Assembly (NCBI GenBank): GCA_031257655.1
Contig: JAIROF010000012.1
Span: forward strand, 1-11,202
Direction of reading: 5' to 3'
Length of the DNA: 11,202 nt
Source of the DNA: Prevotellaceae bacterium
GTDB lineage: Bacteria > Bacteroidota > Bacteroidia > Bacteroidales > UBA932
Shown in pieces: positions 5,366 to 11,202 of the stretch. Each line of letters opens with the position of its first letter. Positions within the stretch are counted from its first letter, which is position 1. The translations under genes and the position numbers were made by a program. The notes under the pieces are model-generated. The model was not told the DNA's origin, ran no database searches, and worked only from the letters and a program-made list of their open reading frames with translations.

Positions 5366-7150
5366 ATGGATGAATTTGTAGTATCGGCGCGAAAGTATCG
5401 CCCCCAAGTTTTTGCATCGGTGGTGGGGCAATCCGCCATTACGACCACGCTCAAAAATTCCATCGTCCGCAAGCATCTGGCGCACGCCTACCTCTTTTGC
5501 GGCCCGCGCGGCGTTGGTAAAACGACGTGCGCCCGCATCTTTGCAAAAACCATCAACTGCACCAACCCCACGCCCGATATGGAGGCGTGCAACCACTGCG
5601 AAAGCTGCCTCTCCTTCAACGAAGGCCGCTCGTACAGCATCCACGAGCTCGACGCAGCGTCCAACAGCTCGGTAGACGACATCCGGCAGCTGATAGACCA
5701 GGTGCGCATTCCGCCGCAGATAGGTCAGTACAGCGTGTACATCATCGACGAGGTGCACATGCTGTCGACCACAGCGTTCAACGCCTTTCTCAAAACGCTG
5801 GAGGAGCCGCCCGTGCACGCCGTTTTTATCCTGGCCACCACGGAAAAGCACAAGATTATCCCCACCATCCTGTCGCGCTGCCAAATCTACGACTTCAACC
5901 GCATCCGGACGGACGACACGGTGGGCTACCTCAAGATGATAGCCCAAAGCGAAAACGTTTCTGCCGAAGACGCCGCCCTGCACATCATTGCCCAAAAAGC
6001 CGACGGCGCCATGCGCGACGCGCTCTCCATATTCGACCAGGTGGTGTCGTTCTGCGGCAACGAGCTCACCTACGCCAAGGTGATAGAAAACCTCAACGTG
6101 CTCGACTACGACTACTACTTTAGGCTCACGGCCGCTTTTTTGCAGTGCAGCTACCGCGACGCGCTGCTCATTTTTGATGAGGTGCTCTCGAAGGGCTTCG
6201 AGGGGCAGCACTTTATCGCGGGGCTGTGCTCTCACTTCCGCGACCTGCTCGTGTGCAAGGACGAGCAAACCGTGCAGCTGCTCGAGGCGAGCGAATCGAT
6301 AAAAAAAATGTACCGCGACCAGGCGGTGGGCTGCGAGGCCCGCTTCCTGTTTGAGGCGCTCAGCCTGGCCACCCGCTGCGACATGGGCTACAAGGCCAGC
6401 GGGAACCCGCGCCTGCACGTAGAGCTGTGCCTGCTGCAAATTTCGTACCTGTGCGCTGAAAAAAAAAAGCCTGACGCAGACCTGACGCCCACCGTCGCCA
6501 TCCCCTCCGCACCAACGCCCGCAGCTCCGGCAACCGCCGCAGGCCATGCATCAACGCCTGCGGCTCCGGCAACCGCCGCAGGCCATGCAGGGGCATCGCC
6601 GGCGGCATCGCCTCCGCCGGCAAGGCCATTCGCACCGCATCAGCCCGCCGCAGAGCTGCCGAAAACCGTGCAGATAAAAGATGCGCTCAACAGCATACCC
6701 AAAATACCGCACCCTGCCGCTAAGCCCGACAAGGACGACCATTCTGCCGCCGCCGCCGCCGCCTCCGCCTCAGAAATGCAGGATTTCACCGTAGAGCAGC
6801 TGCAAAAGGCATGTCAGCAGTACGCAGCAGCGCTGCCCGCACAAAAAGTAAGGGTGAAAAATGCCGTGCTCGGCGCACATCAATCCATCAAAGACGACCG
6901 GCGCACCATCTCCCTGAAGGTGGACAACGATCTTGCGCTGAGAGATATAGAGCAGGAAAAAAAGACGCTCGTTTACTTCCTGCAGCAGCACCTGCACAAC
7001 GCCCAAATTGCCGTAGAGCTTTCGGTAGAAGAAGACGCCCCCGGCAAACCCGTCAAGCCATACGGCAACGAAAACCGCTATAAATTCTTGGCAGAGCAAA
7101 ACCCGCTGCTCGCCACGCTTAAGCAAAAGCTGGACTTGGACTACGAATAG
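5366..7150 (+). CDS. dnaX: DNA polymerase III subunit gamma/tau (clamp-loader ATPase)
   Basis: The 594-residue protein is the AAA+ motor of the clamp loader, which opens the sliding clamp and places it on primed DNA at the fork. Visible motifs: Walker A GPRGVGKTT (46-54), four zinc-binding cysteines C65, C75, C78 and C81, Walker B YIIDEVHML (125-133), the SRC motif (170-172) with sensor 1 before it (TTEKHK), and sensor 2 GAMRDALS (214-221). The collar domain ends with NPRLHVELCLLQIS (347-360). A low-complexity Ala/Pro linker (about 369-470), containing a 13-residue duplication and a poly-Ala run, leads to a C-terminal domain (471-594) whose sequence differs from the E. coli tau tail. The start MDEFVVSARKYRP is the usual one for Bacteroidota. 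A slippery A10 run at the core/linker junction probably yields a short gamma form (separate entry). It is transcribed away from its neighbours. Confidence 0.98.
   Translation: MDEFVVSARKYRPQVFASVVGQSAITTTLKNSIVRKHLAHAYLFCGPRGVGKTTCARIFAKTINCTNPTPDMEACNHCESCLSFNEGRSYSIHELDAASNSSVDDIRQLIDQVRIPPQIGQYSVYIIDEVHMLSTTAFNAFLKTLEEPPVHAVFILATTEKHKIIPTILSRCQIYDFNRIRTDDTVGYLKMIAQSENVSAEDAALHIIAQKADGAMRDALSIFDQVVSFCGNELTYAKVIENLNVLDYDYYFRLTAAFLQCSYRDALLIFDEVLSKGFEGQHFIAGLCSHFRDLLVCKDEQTVQLLEASESIKKMYRDQAVGCEARFLFEALSLATRCDMGYKASGNPRLHVELCLLQISYLCAEKKKPDADLTPTVAIPSAPTPAAPATAAGHASTPAAPATAAGHAGASPAASPPPARPFAPHQPAAELPKTVQIKDALNSIPKIPHPAAKPDKDDHSAAAAAASASEMQDFTVEQLQKACQQYAAALPAQKVRVKNAVLGAHQSIKDDRRTISLKVDNDLALRDIEQEKKTLVYFLQQHLHNAQIAVELSVEEDAPGKPVKPYGNENRYKFLAEQNPLLATLKQKLDLDYE
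6459..6474 (+). promoter_or_regulatory. Predicted dnaX frameshift/slippage site producing gamma
   Basis: Ten consecutive A (6459-6468) are followed by G. In the dnaX frame the codons are GAA AAA AAA AAG (E365 K366 K367 K368), so the heptamer A AAA AAG occupies 6463-6469 in the same phase as the known E. coli dnaX slippery site. After a -1 shift the next codons are GCC (6469-6471) and TGA (6472-6474). The product would have 369 residues and stop just after the ATPase/collar core. A +1 shift also stops quickly (TGA, 6483-6485), so RNA polymerase slippage on the A run, as described for Thermus dnaX, would give nearly the same protein. Only a weak 4-bp stem (6484-6496) lies downstream, and I see no upstream Shine-Dalgarno stimulator. 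Confidence 0.7.
6513..6590 (+). repeat. 39-bp tandem duplication in the dnaX linker
   Basis: Positions 6513-6551 and 6552-6590 differ at three bases and each encodes a 13-residue Ala/Pro segment containing PAAPATAAGHA. The duplication is in frame and lies in the flexible linker between the clamp-loader core and the C-terminal domain, where length variation should be tolerated. Confidence 0.9.
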
Positions 7151-7244
7151 AGGGTGATGCTATAAATTGCACGACACGGAAAGCATTGCACTGATTATGA
7201 GTTGCTTAGATTAATCGGGTGATGAGGTTGTTGTTTATGCTGTA

Positions 7245-7356
7245 TCTCTCGGCTACTGAGGTTGTTTTGTTATTAAAATTAGGTGGAACCGAGCGTAGCG
7301 AGCTCACGAACACCAAAAATAAGCACGAGCGAGTAAATTAGGTTTTTCGCTCCCCA
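7245..7356 (+). repeat. Partial copy of the dispersed repeat
   Basis: Positions 7245-7356 match 7815-7927 (part of the complete element) with about six differences and a one-base indel, starting at TCTCTCGGCTACTGAGG and ending at CTCCCCA. It contains one copy of the 48-bp core unit (7288-7335). After 7356 it diverges, but TTACACTACC at 7364-7373 resembles the element terminus GGACACTACC, so this may be an older, internally deleted right end. The stretch 7151-7244 between it and the dnaX stop shows no gene. Confidence 0.75.
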
Positions 7357-7376
7357 CAATTTATTACACTACCGCT

Positions 7377-7420
7377 GCCGTTTCGCCGCCATTTTGCCGC
7401 TATTTCGTTGCCATTTCGTC
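7377..7420. repeat. Four imperfect 11-bp tandem repeats
   Basis: The units GCCGTTTCGCC (7377-7387), GCCATTTTGCC (7388-7398), GCTATTTCGTT (7399-7409) and GCCATTTCGTC (7410-7420) keep exact 11-bp spacing with two to four differences each. They lie just left of the target duplication of the 7437-7990 element. Confidence 0.8.
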
Positions 7421-7428
7421 GCTGAGAC

Positions 7429-7436
7429 GCTTTTTC
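7429..7436. repeat. Left target-site duplication GCTTTTTC
   Basis: This 8-bp sequence directly abuts the left terminal inverted repeat and is repeated exactly at 7991-7998 beside the right one, the footprint of a transposition event. Confidence 0.85.
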
Positions 7437-7617
7437 GGTAGTGTCCATGATCTATTGGTATGAACTTTAATTGGCAAATGATCAAACAGGTATCAATTTT
7501 ACCAAAATATTACAAATGCTTGACAATCAACAAAATATGTTTTTGTGTTAATAGAATAAGGGCATCATCCAAAAAAAGAATTAGCCAAATTTTCGCAGAT
7601 TTTGCTCACGCCCAAAG

Positions 7618-7675
7618 AACCTCATTTACTCACTCGTGCTTATTTTTGGTGTTCGTGAGCTCGCTACGCTCGGTT
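7618..7675 (-). repeat. Inverted copy of the repeat core within the element
   Basis: This 58-bp segment is the reverse complement of 7857-7915 apart from a few bases and a one-base indel. The similarity continues to about 7703 (TTGTTTTG/CAAAACAA region matching 7826-7840). With its partner it could form a stem of more than 55 bp around a loop of about 180 nt. Confidence 0.85.
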
Positions 7676-7712
7676 CTAACCTCATTTATCCAACAAAACA
7701 ACCTCATTAACA

Positions 7713-7726
7713 ATTAGTTAACTAAT
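7713..7726. repeat. 14-bp perfect palindrome near the element centre
   Basis: ATTAGTTAACTAAT is a perfect palindrome, centred about 6 bp from the midpoint of the 7437-7990 element and lying in the loop between its two inverted internal modules. It could be a protein-binding site or chance in AT-rich DNA. Confidence 0.6.
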
Positions 7727-7856
7727 CGCCATCCAACCTCATTACCTTATTTTCCATTTGCTCGTCTCCAATTTTCATTAATAATGAGGCAATTAGGTTA
7801 TTGTTGGTTGTTATTCTCTCGGCTACTGAGGTTGTTTTGTTATTAAAATTAGGTGT

Positions 7857-7915
7857 AACCGAGCGGTAGTGAGCTCACGAACACCAAAAATAAGCACGAG
7901 TGAGTAAATGAGGTT
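7857..7915 (+). repeat. Direct copy of the repeat core within the element
   Basis: This carries the motif that occurs in tandem at 1-96 and singly at 7288-7335, here with an extra G (GAGCGGTAGTGAG). It pairs with the inverted copy at 7618-7675. Confidence 0.85.
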
Positions 7916-7990
7916 TTTCGCTCCCCAAATATGCTATTACGCTGATTTTTACCCATTTATGAATTATATCAATCAAACATGGACACTACC

Positions 7991-7998
7991 GCTTTTTC
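7991..7998. repeat. Right target-site duplication GCTTTTTC
   Basis: This is identical to 7429-7436 and begins immediately after the right terminal inverted repeat. Confidence 0.85.
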
Positions 7999-8008
7999 TG
8001 CGTAACAG

Positions 8009-8043
8009 AAATTCCTAATTCCTAATTCGTAATTCCTAATTCC
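8009..8043. repeat. Heptamer array TAATTCC x5, overlapping a gene end
   Basis: Units are AAATTCC (8009-8015), TAATTCC, TAATTCG, TAATTCC and TAATTCC (8037-8043). The acyltransferase's last codons AGG AAT TAG (minus strand) fall in the final two units. The same heptamer ends the TPR gene at 3730-3770. Confidence 0.9.
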
Positions 8044-9139
8044 TTTTCGCCAGCCAGCGCCGCACGGGGATATCGTACCACCTGAGCAGGGCGTAGGAGA
8101 GGGCGATTGTTGCCACAAATACGAGCGTGGCCATTTCCCAGGATTCGGCAAGGGAATACTTGGTTTTTGAAATCCATCCCGTAAAAATGTAAATGATGGG
8201 GTAGTTGACTAAGTAAACGGGATAGGAGATGTCGCCGAGCAGCTTGCAGAGGCTGGCAGCGCGCGCGCTTTTGACCTTGCTCCCCGCGCCCAGGTAAACA
8301 ATGGCCGGAAATACGATCAGTATGGCGAACGCCTCAAAAAGCCCGTTTTTATACGTATGCTCAAGCCCGCCGATGCTGGGCGTAGCGAGCACCGCCACGA
8401 GTATGAGCGAACACCAGAGAAATCCTTTCCGGACGCGGGGCAGCTTTCCTATTCGGTAGAGCAGCAATCCGGCAAAGAATGGAAAGATGAGGCGCGTAAA
8501 TCCAATGCCCATGTGCTTTGCGGAGAGCACCCATCCGCCAATAACGCTGCCGTGCGCAATCGTTACCAAGAGCACGGCGCCCGCCGCGAGCGCTACCAGC
8601 ACAGCAAGCGCCACCTTTGAAAACCTTCGGATGAAAAGCGCGTAGAGGATGTTGGCGATATACTCAAAAAACAGCGACCAGCAGGGTGCGTCGAGCGTGT
8701 AGGTTTCCTGCCATCCTCGGATGTCGGCGGAAGGTGGCGTAGGGATGAGGAGCAGCCCCAGCAGCAGGTAGAGCGCCATTTTCCATACGGGCGTGCCGGC
8801 AATGAGCGCGTACTCCGGCGACGCTCCGAAGTAGAACAGGGCGGCGCCGAGCAGCATCCCCGCCACCACCATTGGGTGGAGGCGAATAACGCGGCGCTTG
8901 AGGAAGTCGCGCACGGAGAGGCGCCCCCACCGGTCGTCGTAGGCGTAGCCAATGACAAAGCCCGAGAGCGCAAAAAAGAAATCGACCGCCAGGTAGCCGT
9001 GACCAACCAAGAGCGGCGCTTTGTTGACGATATTGTACGTCTCAAATATGTGAAAGAGGAGCACCATGATTGCCGCTACGCCGCGCAATCCGTCCAGCAC
9101 CTCGAAGTGGGGCTTCGAGGAAAGGGGGGAGTGTTGCAT
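8036..9139 (-). CDS. Acyltransferase family 3 integral membrane protein
   Basis: The 367-residue, multi-spanning protein belongs to the Acyltransferase_3 (OafA/YrhL-like) family, which O-acylates cell-surface glycans or exported carbohydrates. Family marks: LDGLRGVAAIMVLLFHIF (15-32) with R19 and the likely catalytic H30, GYLAVDFFFALSGFVIGYAY (48-67), FLKRRVIRLHPM (79-90), CWSLFFEY (153-160) with conserved E159, and LGDISYPVYLVNYPII (301-316). About ten hydrophobic segments are visible. There is no C-terminal SGNH domain. It starts 15 bp after the araB stop on the same strand, so the two are probably co-transcribed and this gene needs no promoter of its own. The acceptor is unknown; a link to arabinose metabolism is not supported by anything but position. 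Its stop codon lies in a heptamer array. Confidence 0.95.
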   Translation of the reverse strand: MQHSPLSSKPHFEVLDGLRGVAAIMVLLFHIFETYNIVNKAPLLVGHGYLAVDFFFALSGFVIGYAYDDRWGRLSVRDFLKRRVIRLHPMVVAGMLLGAALFYFGASPEYALIAGTPVWKMALYLLLGLLLIPTPPSADIRGWQETYTLDAPCWSLFFEYIANILYALFIRRFSKVALAVLVALAAGAVLLVTIAHGSVIGGWVLSAKHMGIGFTRLIFPFFAGLLLYRIGKLPRVRKGFLWCSLILVAVLATPSIGGLEHTYKNGLFEAFAILIVFPAIVYLGAGSKVKSARAASLCKLLGDISYPVYLVNYPIIYIFTGWISKTKYSLAESWEMATLVFVATIALSYALLRWYDIPVRRWLAKRN

Positions 9140-9154
9140 ATATTCAAATGATGT

Positions 9155-10840
9155 TTATAAGGGTGTAGCCGGGTAATTTACGCTGTCTGCGGTGAACTTT
9201 CCAAGGGCAAGGTAGCGCTTGTAGAGGGCCATGTAGGTTTCGTGGCGGTCTGGGTTGGGGGCGTACTCTGCGGCAAACCCCTGCGCCATGTCCTGCTGTG
9301 CGTCTTCGACCTTTTCGTAAACGCCGGCAACGACGGCGGCAAACATGGCGGCGCCAAGCGCACAGGCCTGCTCCGTTTTGCAGACCTTGATGGGCATGTT
9401 GAGCACGTCGGCGAGCGTTTGCATCACAAAGGGGGACTTGAGCGAAATGCCGCCAATGGCCGTCACGCTGTCGATCCGCACGCCTTCGCGTACAAAGCGG
9501 TCTACGATAGCCTTTGAGCCAAAGGCGGTGGCCTCGACTAAGGCTCGGAAGATGAGGGGGGCGGTGGCGCCCAAGCTAAGCCCGGTAATGCTTCCCGTGA
9601 GGAGCTGGTTGGCGTCGGGCGTGCGGCGACCGTTGAGCCAGTCGGTGGCAACGATGGCGCTCGCTTGTGGCGGAATTTTTTCGGCTTCCCTTGTGAGCTC
9701 GGGGATAATTTTTTCGCCCAGCTCGTCCAGGAGGCGGCGGCGGGTTTCCTCGTCCAGCAGGTTGGTTTGGGCGAGAATGGCCTGCGCGGGAAACGCGAGC
9801 ACCCTTTTGAACCATGCGTACACGTCTCCAAAGGAGGATTGCCCGGCCTCCAGCCCAACCATTCCCGGTATGACCGACCCGTCTACCTGGCCGCATATTC
9901 CCCTGATGAGCTTTCCGCTCAGGTCGTCGGGCTTTACCACCATGACGTCGCAGGTGGAGGTGCCAATGACGCGGACAAAGGTGTAGGGCCTGATGCCGGC
10001 CCCTACTGCCCCCATGTGGCAGTCGAACGCACCCACGCCAACGGCAGTGGTGTGCGGCAAGCCCAGCCGGTCGGCCCACTCTTTGGTGATGAGGCCGGCC
10101 TTGTGGCTGGCCGGAAAGGTTTGGGAGTAGAGCCTGCCGCGGTATCCGGCCAGCAGGGGGTCGAGGGCTGCGAGGAATTTCTCCGGGGGCAGGCCTCCCC
10201 ACTGCTCGTGCCACATGGCCTTGTGTCCGGCTGCGCAGCGGCTGCGCGCCAGCTGCTCCGGCTGGGTGCGCCCCGTGAGCAGGGCCGGCATCCAGTCGCA
10301 GTGCTCTACCCAGGAGTAGGCGGCGCGGCGCACGGCGACGTCGGCGCGAAGCACGTGCAGCGCCTTTGCCCAAAACCACTCCGAGGAGTAAACGCCGCCC
10401 TCGTAGGCGGTGTAGTCTACCTCCCACTTTTTTGCCAGCGCGTTTACTTCTTCCGCCTCGGCAACGGCGGTGTGGTCTTTCCACAGCACAAACATGGCGT
10501 TGGGGTTTTCGGCAAATTCGGGGAGGAGGGATAGCGGCGTACCGCTTTCGTCCACGGGCACGGGCGTGCTTCCGGTCGTGTCGAAGGACAGGCCTACCAC
10601 GCTCTTTGCCACCTCCGGCGGGCACTTCTTCAGCGCCTCCGTGATGGTTTGCTCCATTGCCTCCACGTAGTCCAGCGGATGCTGGCGGTAGCTGTTCTTT
10701 TGGGGATCGCAGTATTTTCCGGCGCTCCAGCGCGGATAGCAGCGCACAGACGTTGCCATCTCTTTTCCCGTAAGGGCATCTACCACAATGGCGCGGCACG
10801 AATCCGAACCGTAATCTAAACCAATAACGTACTTCTTCAT
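9155..10840 (-). CDS. araB: L-ribulokinase (FGGY carbohydrate kinase)
   Basis: The 561-residue enzyme should phosphorylate L-ribulose to L-ribulose 5-phosphate with ATP in L-arabinose catabolism. Visible features: N-terminal phosphate-binding motif GLDYGSDSCRAIVVD (7-21), FDTTGSTPVPVD (86-97), the substrate-region motif LWKDHTA (119-125), the likely catalytic base D273 in GAFDCHMGAVG (270-280), VIGTSTCDVM (291-300) and GMVGLEAGQSSFGDVYAWF (326-344). The C-terminal ATP-site region has IGGISLKSPFVMQTLADVL and CALGAAMFAAV. Its length agrees with bacterial AraB. The isomerase, epimerase and regulator (araA, araD, araR) are not within the window. A heptamer array begins 13 bp upstream of the ATG. 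I find no TAnnTTTG box or arabinose-type operator upstream. Confidence 0.96.
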   Translation of the reverse strand: MKKYVIGLDYGSDSCRAIVVDALTGKEMATSVRCYPRWSAGKYCDPQKNSYRQHPLDYVEAMEQTITEALKKCPPEVAKSVVGLSFDTTGSTPVPVDESGTPLSLLPEFAENPNAMFVLWKDHTAVAEAEEVNALAKKWEVDYTAYEGGVYSSEWFWAKALHVLRADVAVRRAAYSWVEHCDWMPALLTGRTQPEQLARSRCAAGHKAMWHEQWGGLPPEKFLAALDPLLAGYRGRLYSQTFPASHKAGLITKEWADRLGLPHTTAVGVGAFDCHMGAVGAGIRPYTFVRVIGTSTCDVMVVKPDDLSGKLIRGICGQVDGSVIPGMVGLEAGQSSFGDVYAWFKRVLAFPAQAILAQTNLLDEETRRRLLDELGEKIIPELTREAEKIPPQASAIVATDWLNGRRTPDANQLLTGSITGLSLGATAPLIFRALVEATAFGSKAIVDRFVREGVRIDSVTAIGGISLKSPFVMQTLADVLNMPIKVCKTEQACALGAAMFAAVVAGVYEKVEDAQQDMAQGFAAEYAPNPDRHETYMALYKRYLALGKFTADSVNYPATPL

Positions 10841-10853
10841 GTAATTAGAAATT

Positions 10854-10911
10854 AAGTAGTAAGTAGTAAGTAATAAGTAGTAAGTAGTAAGTAGTAGGTG
10901 TTCAGTGTTCA
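10854..10911. repeat. Heptamer array AAGTAGT x6 plus GTGTTCA x2
   Basis: Six units of AAGTAGT fill 10854-10895 (the third is AAGTAAT). Two units of GTGTTCA follow at 10898-10911. The array begins 13 bp upstream of the araB start codon, so it would be transcribed in the leader or form part of the promoter. Its unit length equals that of the arrays at 3365, 3730 and 8009, although the sequences differ. Confidence 0.9.
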
Positions 10912-11106
10912 GCTTTTAAAAGTTGTTTGGCTTATTAAATATGATCTCTACCGCTATTTGTGTGAAGGCCATCTAAAGGATTAATTTATTCAACTTTCGC
11001 AAGCCACCCAACTTGTTGAATACGACCGTATTACAATAAAAATTTTTGTAGCTACTCAGGTACCCTTTGTGACCTTTCCGTTAAAAAAAACAACTACAAA
11101 AACACA
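10912..11106. other. Non-coding spacer upstream of araB
   Basis: This AT-rich DNA has no open frame of note on either strand, no recognisable RNA gene and no clear promoter box. If araB is expressed from here, its promoter is not visible to me. Confidence 0.5.
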
Positions 11107-11189
11107 CTTTGTGAAATCTTTGTAAACTTTGTTCCTTTGTGGTTGGAAAAATACCACGAAGACACAAAGAACACAAGGTTTTCACAAGG
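11107..11189. repeat. Imperfect inverted repeat, arms of about 37 bp
   Basis: The arms 11107-11143 and 11153-11189 are reverse complements at about 28 of 37 positions, around the loop TGGAAAAAT. Each arm is itself built from the word CTTTGTG or its complement CACAAAG at roughly heptad spacing. There is no T tract after the stem, so a terminator is not indicated. AAGGAG at 11187-11192 might precede a plus-strand gene beyond the window. Confidence 0.6.
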
Positions 11190-11202
11190 AGAATTTTTAT
11201 TA

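Larger units (their letters stand above)
7437..7990. mobile_element. Complete 554-bp MITE-like element
   Basis: The element is bounded by perfect 13-bp inverted termini, GGTAGTGTCCATG (7437-7449) and CATGGACACTACC (7978-7990), which continue as a weaker match for about 15 bp inward. It is flanked by the 8-bp direct repeat GCTTTTTC. It carries no transposase; the 85-codon frame 7460-7717 resembles nothing and runs through the repeat core. Inside are two inverted copies of a repeat module (7618-7675 and 7857-7915) and a 14-bp palindrome near the centre. An 8-bp duplication and GG...GTGTCCA termini would fit mobilisation by an IS256-like transposase, but the family is not proven. A near-identical right end lies at 51-182. 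Confidence 0.85.

Noticed and set aside
6301..6308. A8 run in dnaX as a second frameshift site
   Set aside because: It also contains A AAA AAA, but it falls within the collar domain and the -1 frame stays open for about 15 codons, so the product would lack the end of the core. Less plausible than 6459-6468.
5345..6547. 400-codon open frame on the minus strand
   Set aside because: It lies antisense to dnaX, whose protein is unmistakable. Its translation is rich in low-information A, V, R and H stretches and has no family motif.
7151..7200. Terminator after dnaX (ATGCT/AGCAT pair)
   Set aside because: A 5-bp stem with a loop of more than 20 nt and no T tract is not convincing.
7460..7717. 85-codon open frame inside the MITE-like element
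   Set aside because: No similarity to any transposase is visible, and it runs through the inverted repeat core (THSCLFLVFVSSLRS), which reads open by chance in every copy.
9576..10799. 407-codon minus-strand frame and a 289-codon plus-strand frame (9665-10534) over araB
   Set aside because: Both overlap the ribulokinase gene in other frames. They show Arg/Gly/Pro-rich shadow composition typical of GC-rich coding DNA.

Overview
The window looks like a chromosomal segment of a Bacteroidota bacterium, probably order Bacteroidales. The evidence is two close matches to the Bacteroidota -7 promoter box TAnnTTTG (5143-5150 on the minus strand, 5269-5276 on the plus strand) and a third at 259-266, the lack of clear Shine-Dalgarno sequences, and typical family members: a DnaX starting MDEFVVSARKYRP, a DUF1015 protein, and a secreted TPR protein. 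Coding regions are moderately GC-rich. Intergenic DNA is AT-rich and full of short repeats.

Layout, left to right. Positions 1-182 are the right end of a repeat or insertion element that continues off the window. A secreted beta-propeller-like protein (287-1114, +) converges on, and overlaps by 12 bp, a secreted metallo-beta-lactamase-fold hydrolase (1103-2020, -). A DUF1015 protein (2104-3342, -) lies 83 bp upstream of the hydrolase. A repeat-rich spacer follows (3343-3767: a heptamer array, a near-perfect hairpin, three GC-rich 29-bp repeats and a second heptamer array). Then comes a secreted TPR protein (3768-5084, -). It is divergent from dnaX (5366-7150, +), with a promoter for each in the 281-bp gap. 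The 885-bp gap 7151-8035 holds a copy of the dispersed repeat, an 11-bp tandem repeat, and a complete 554-bp MITE-like element with 13-bp terminal inverted repeats and an 8-bp target duplication. On the minus strand, ribulokinase araB (9155-10840) is followed 15 bp later by a membrane acyltransferase (8036-9139), so the two are probably co-transcribed. The right edge (10841-11202) is non-coding.

The genes do not form one obvious pathway. They are housekeeping (dnaX), sugar catabolism (araB) and envelope functions (acyltransferase, TPR protein, beta-propeller-like protein, MBL hydrolase). I see no defence, secretion or biosynthetic system. The two strongest observations are: (1) dnaX has a ten-adenine run containing the heptamer A AAA AAG exactly where the ATPase core ends, with a stop one codon later in the -1 frame, so it should make a short gamma-like product by frameshifting or slippage; (2) the dispersed repeat is resolved at base level as a non-autonomous transposable element, with a related right end at the left window edge. 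A third pattern is a set of tandem 7-bp repeats placed against gene starts (DUF1015, araB) or supplying the stop codon (TPR protein, acyltransferase).
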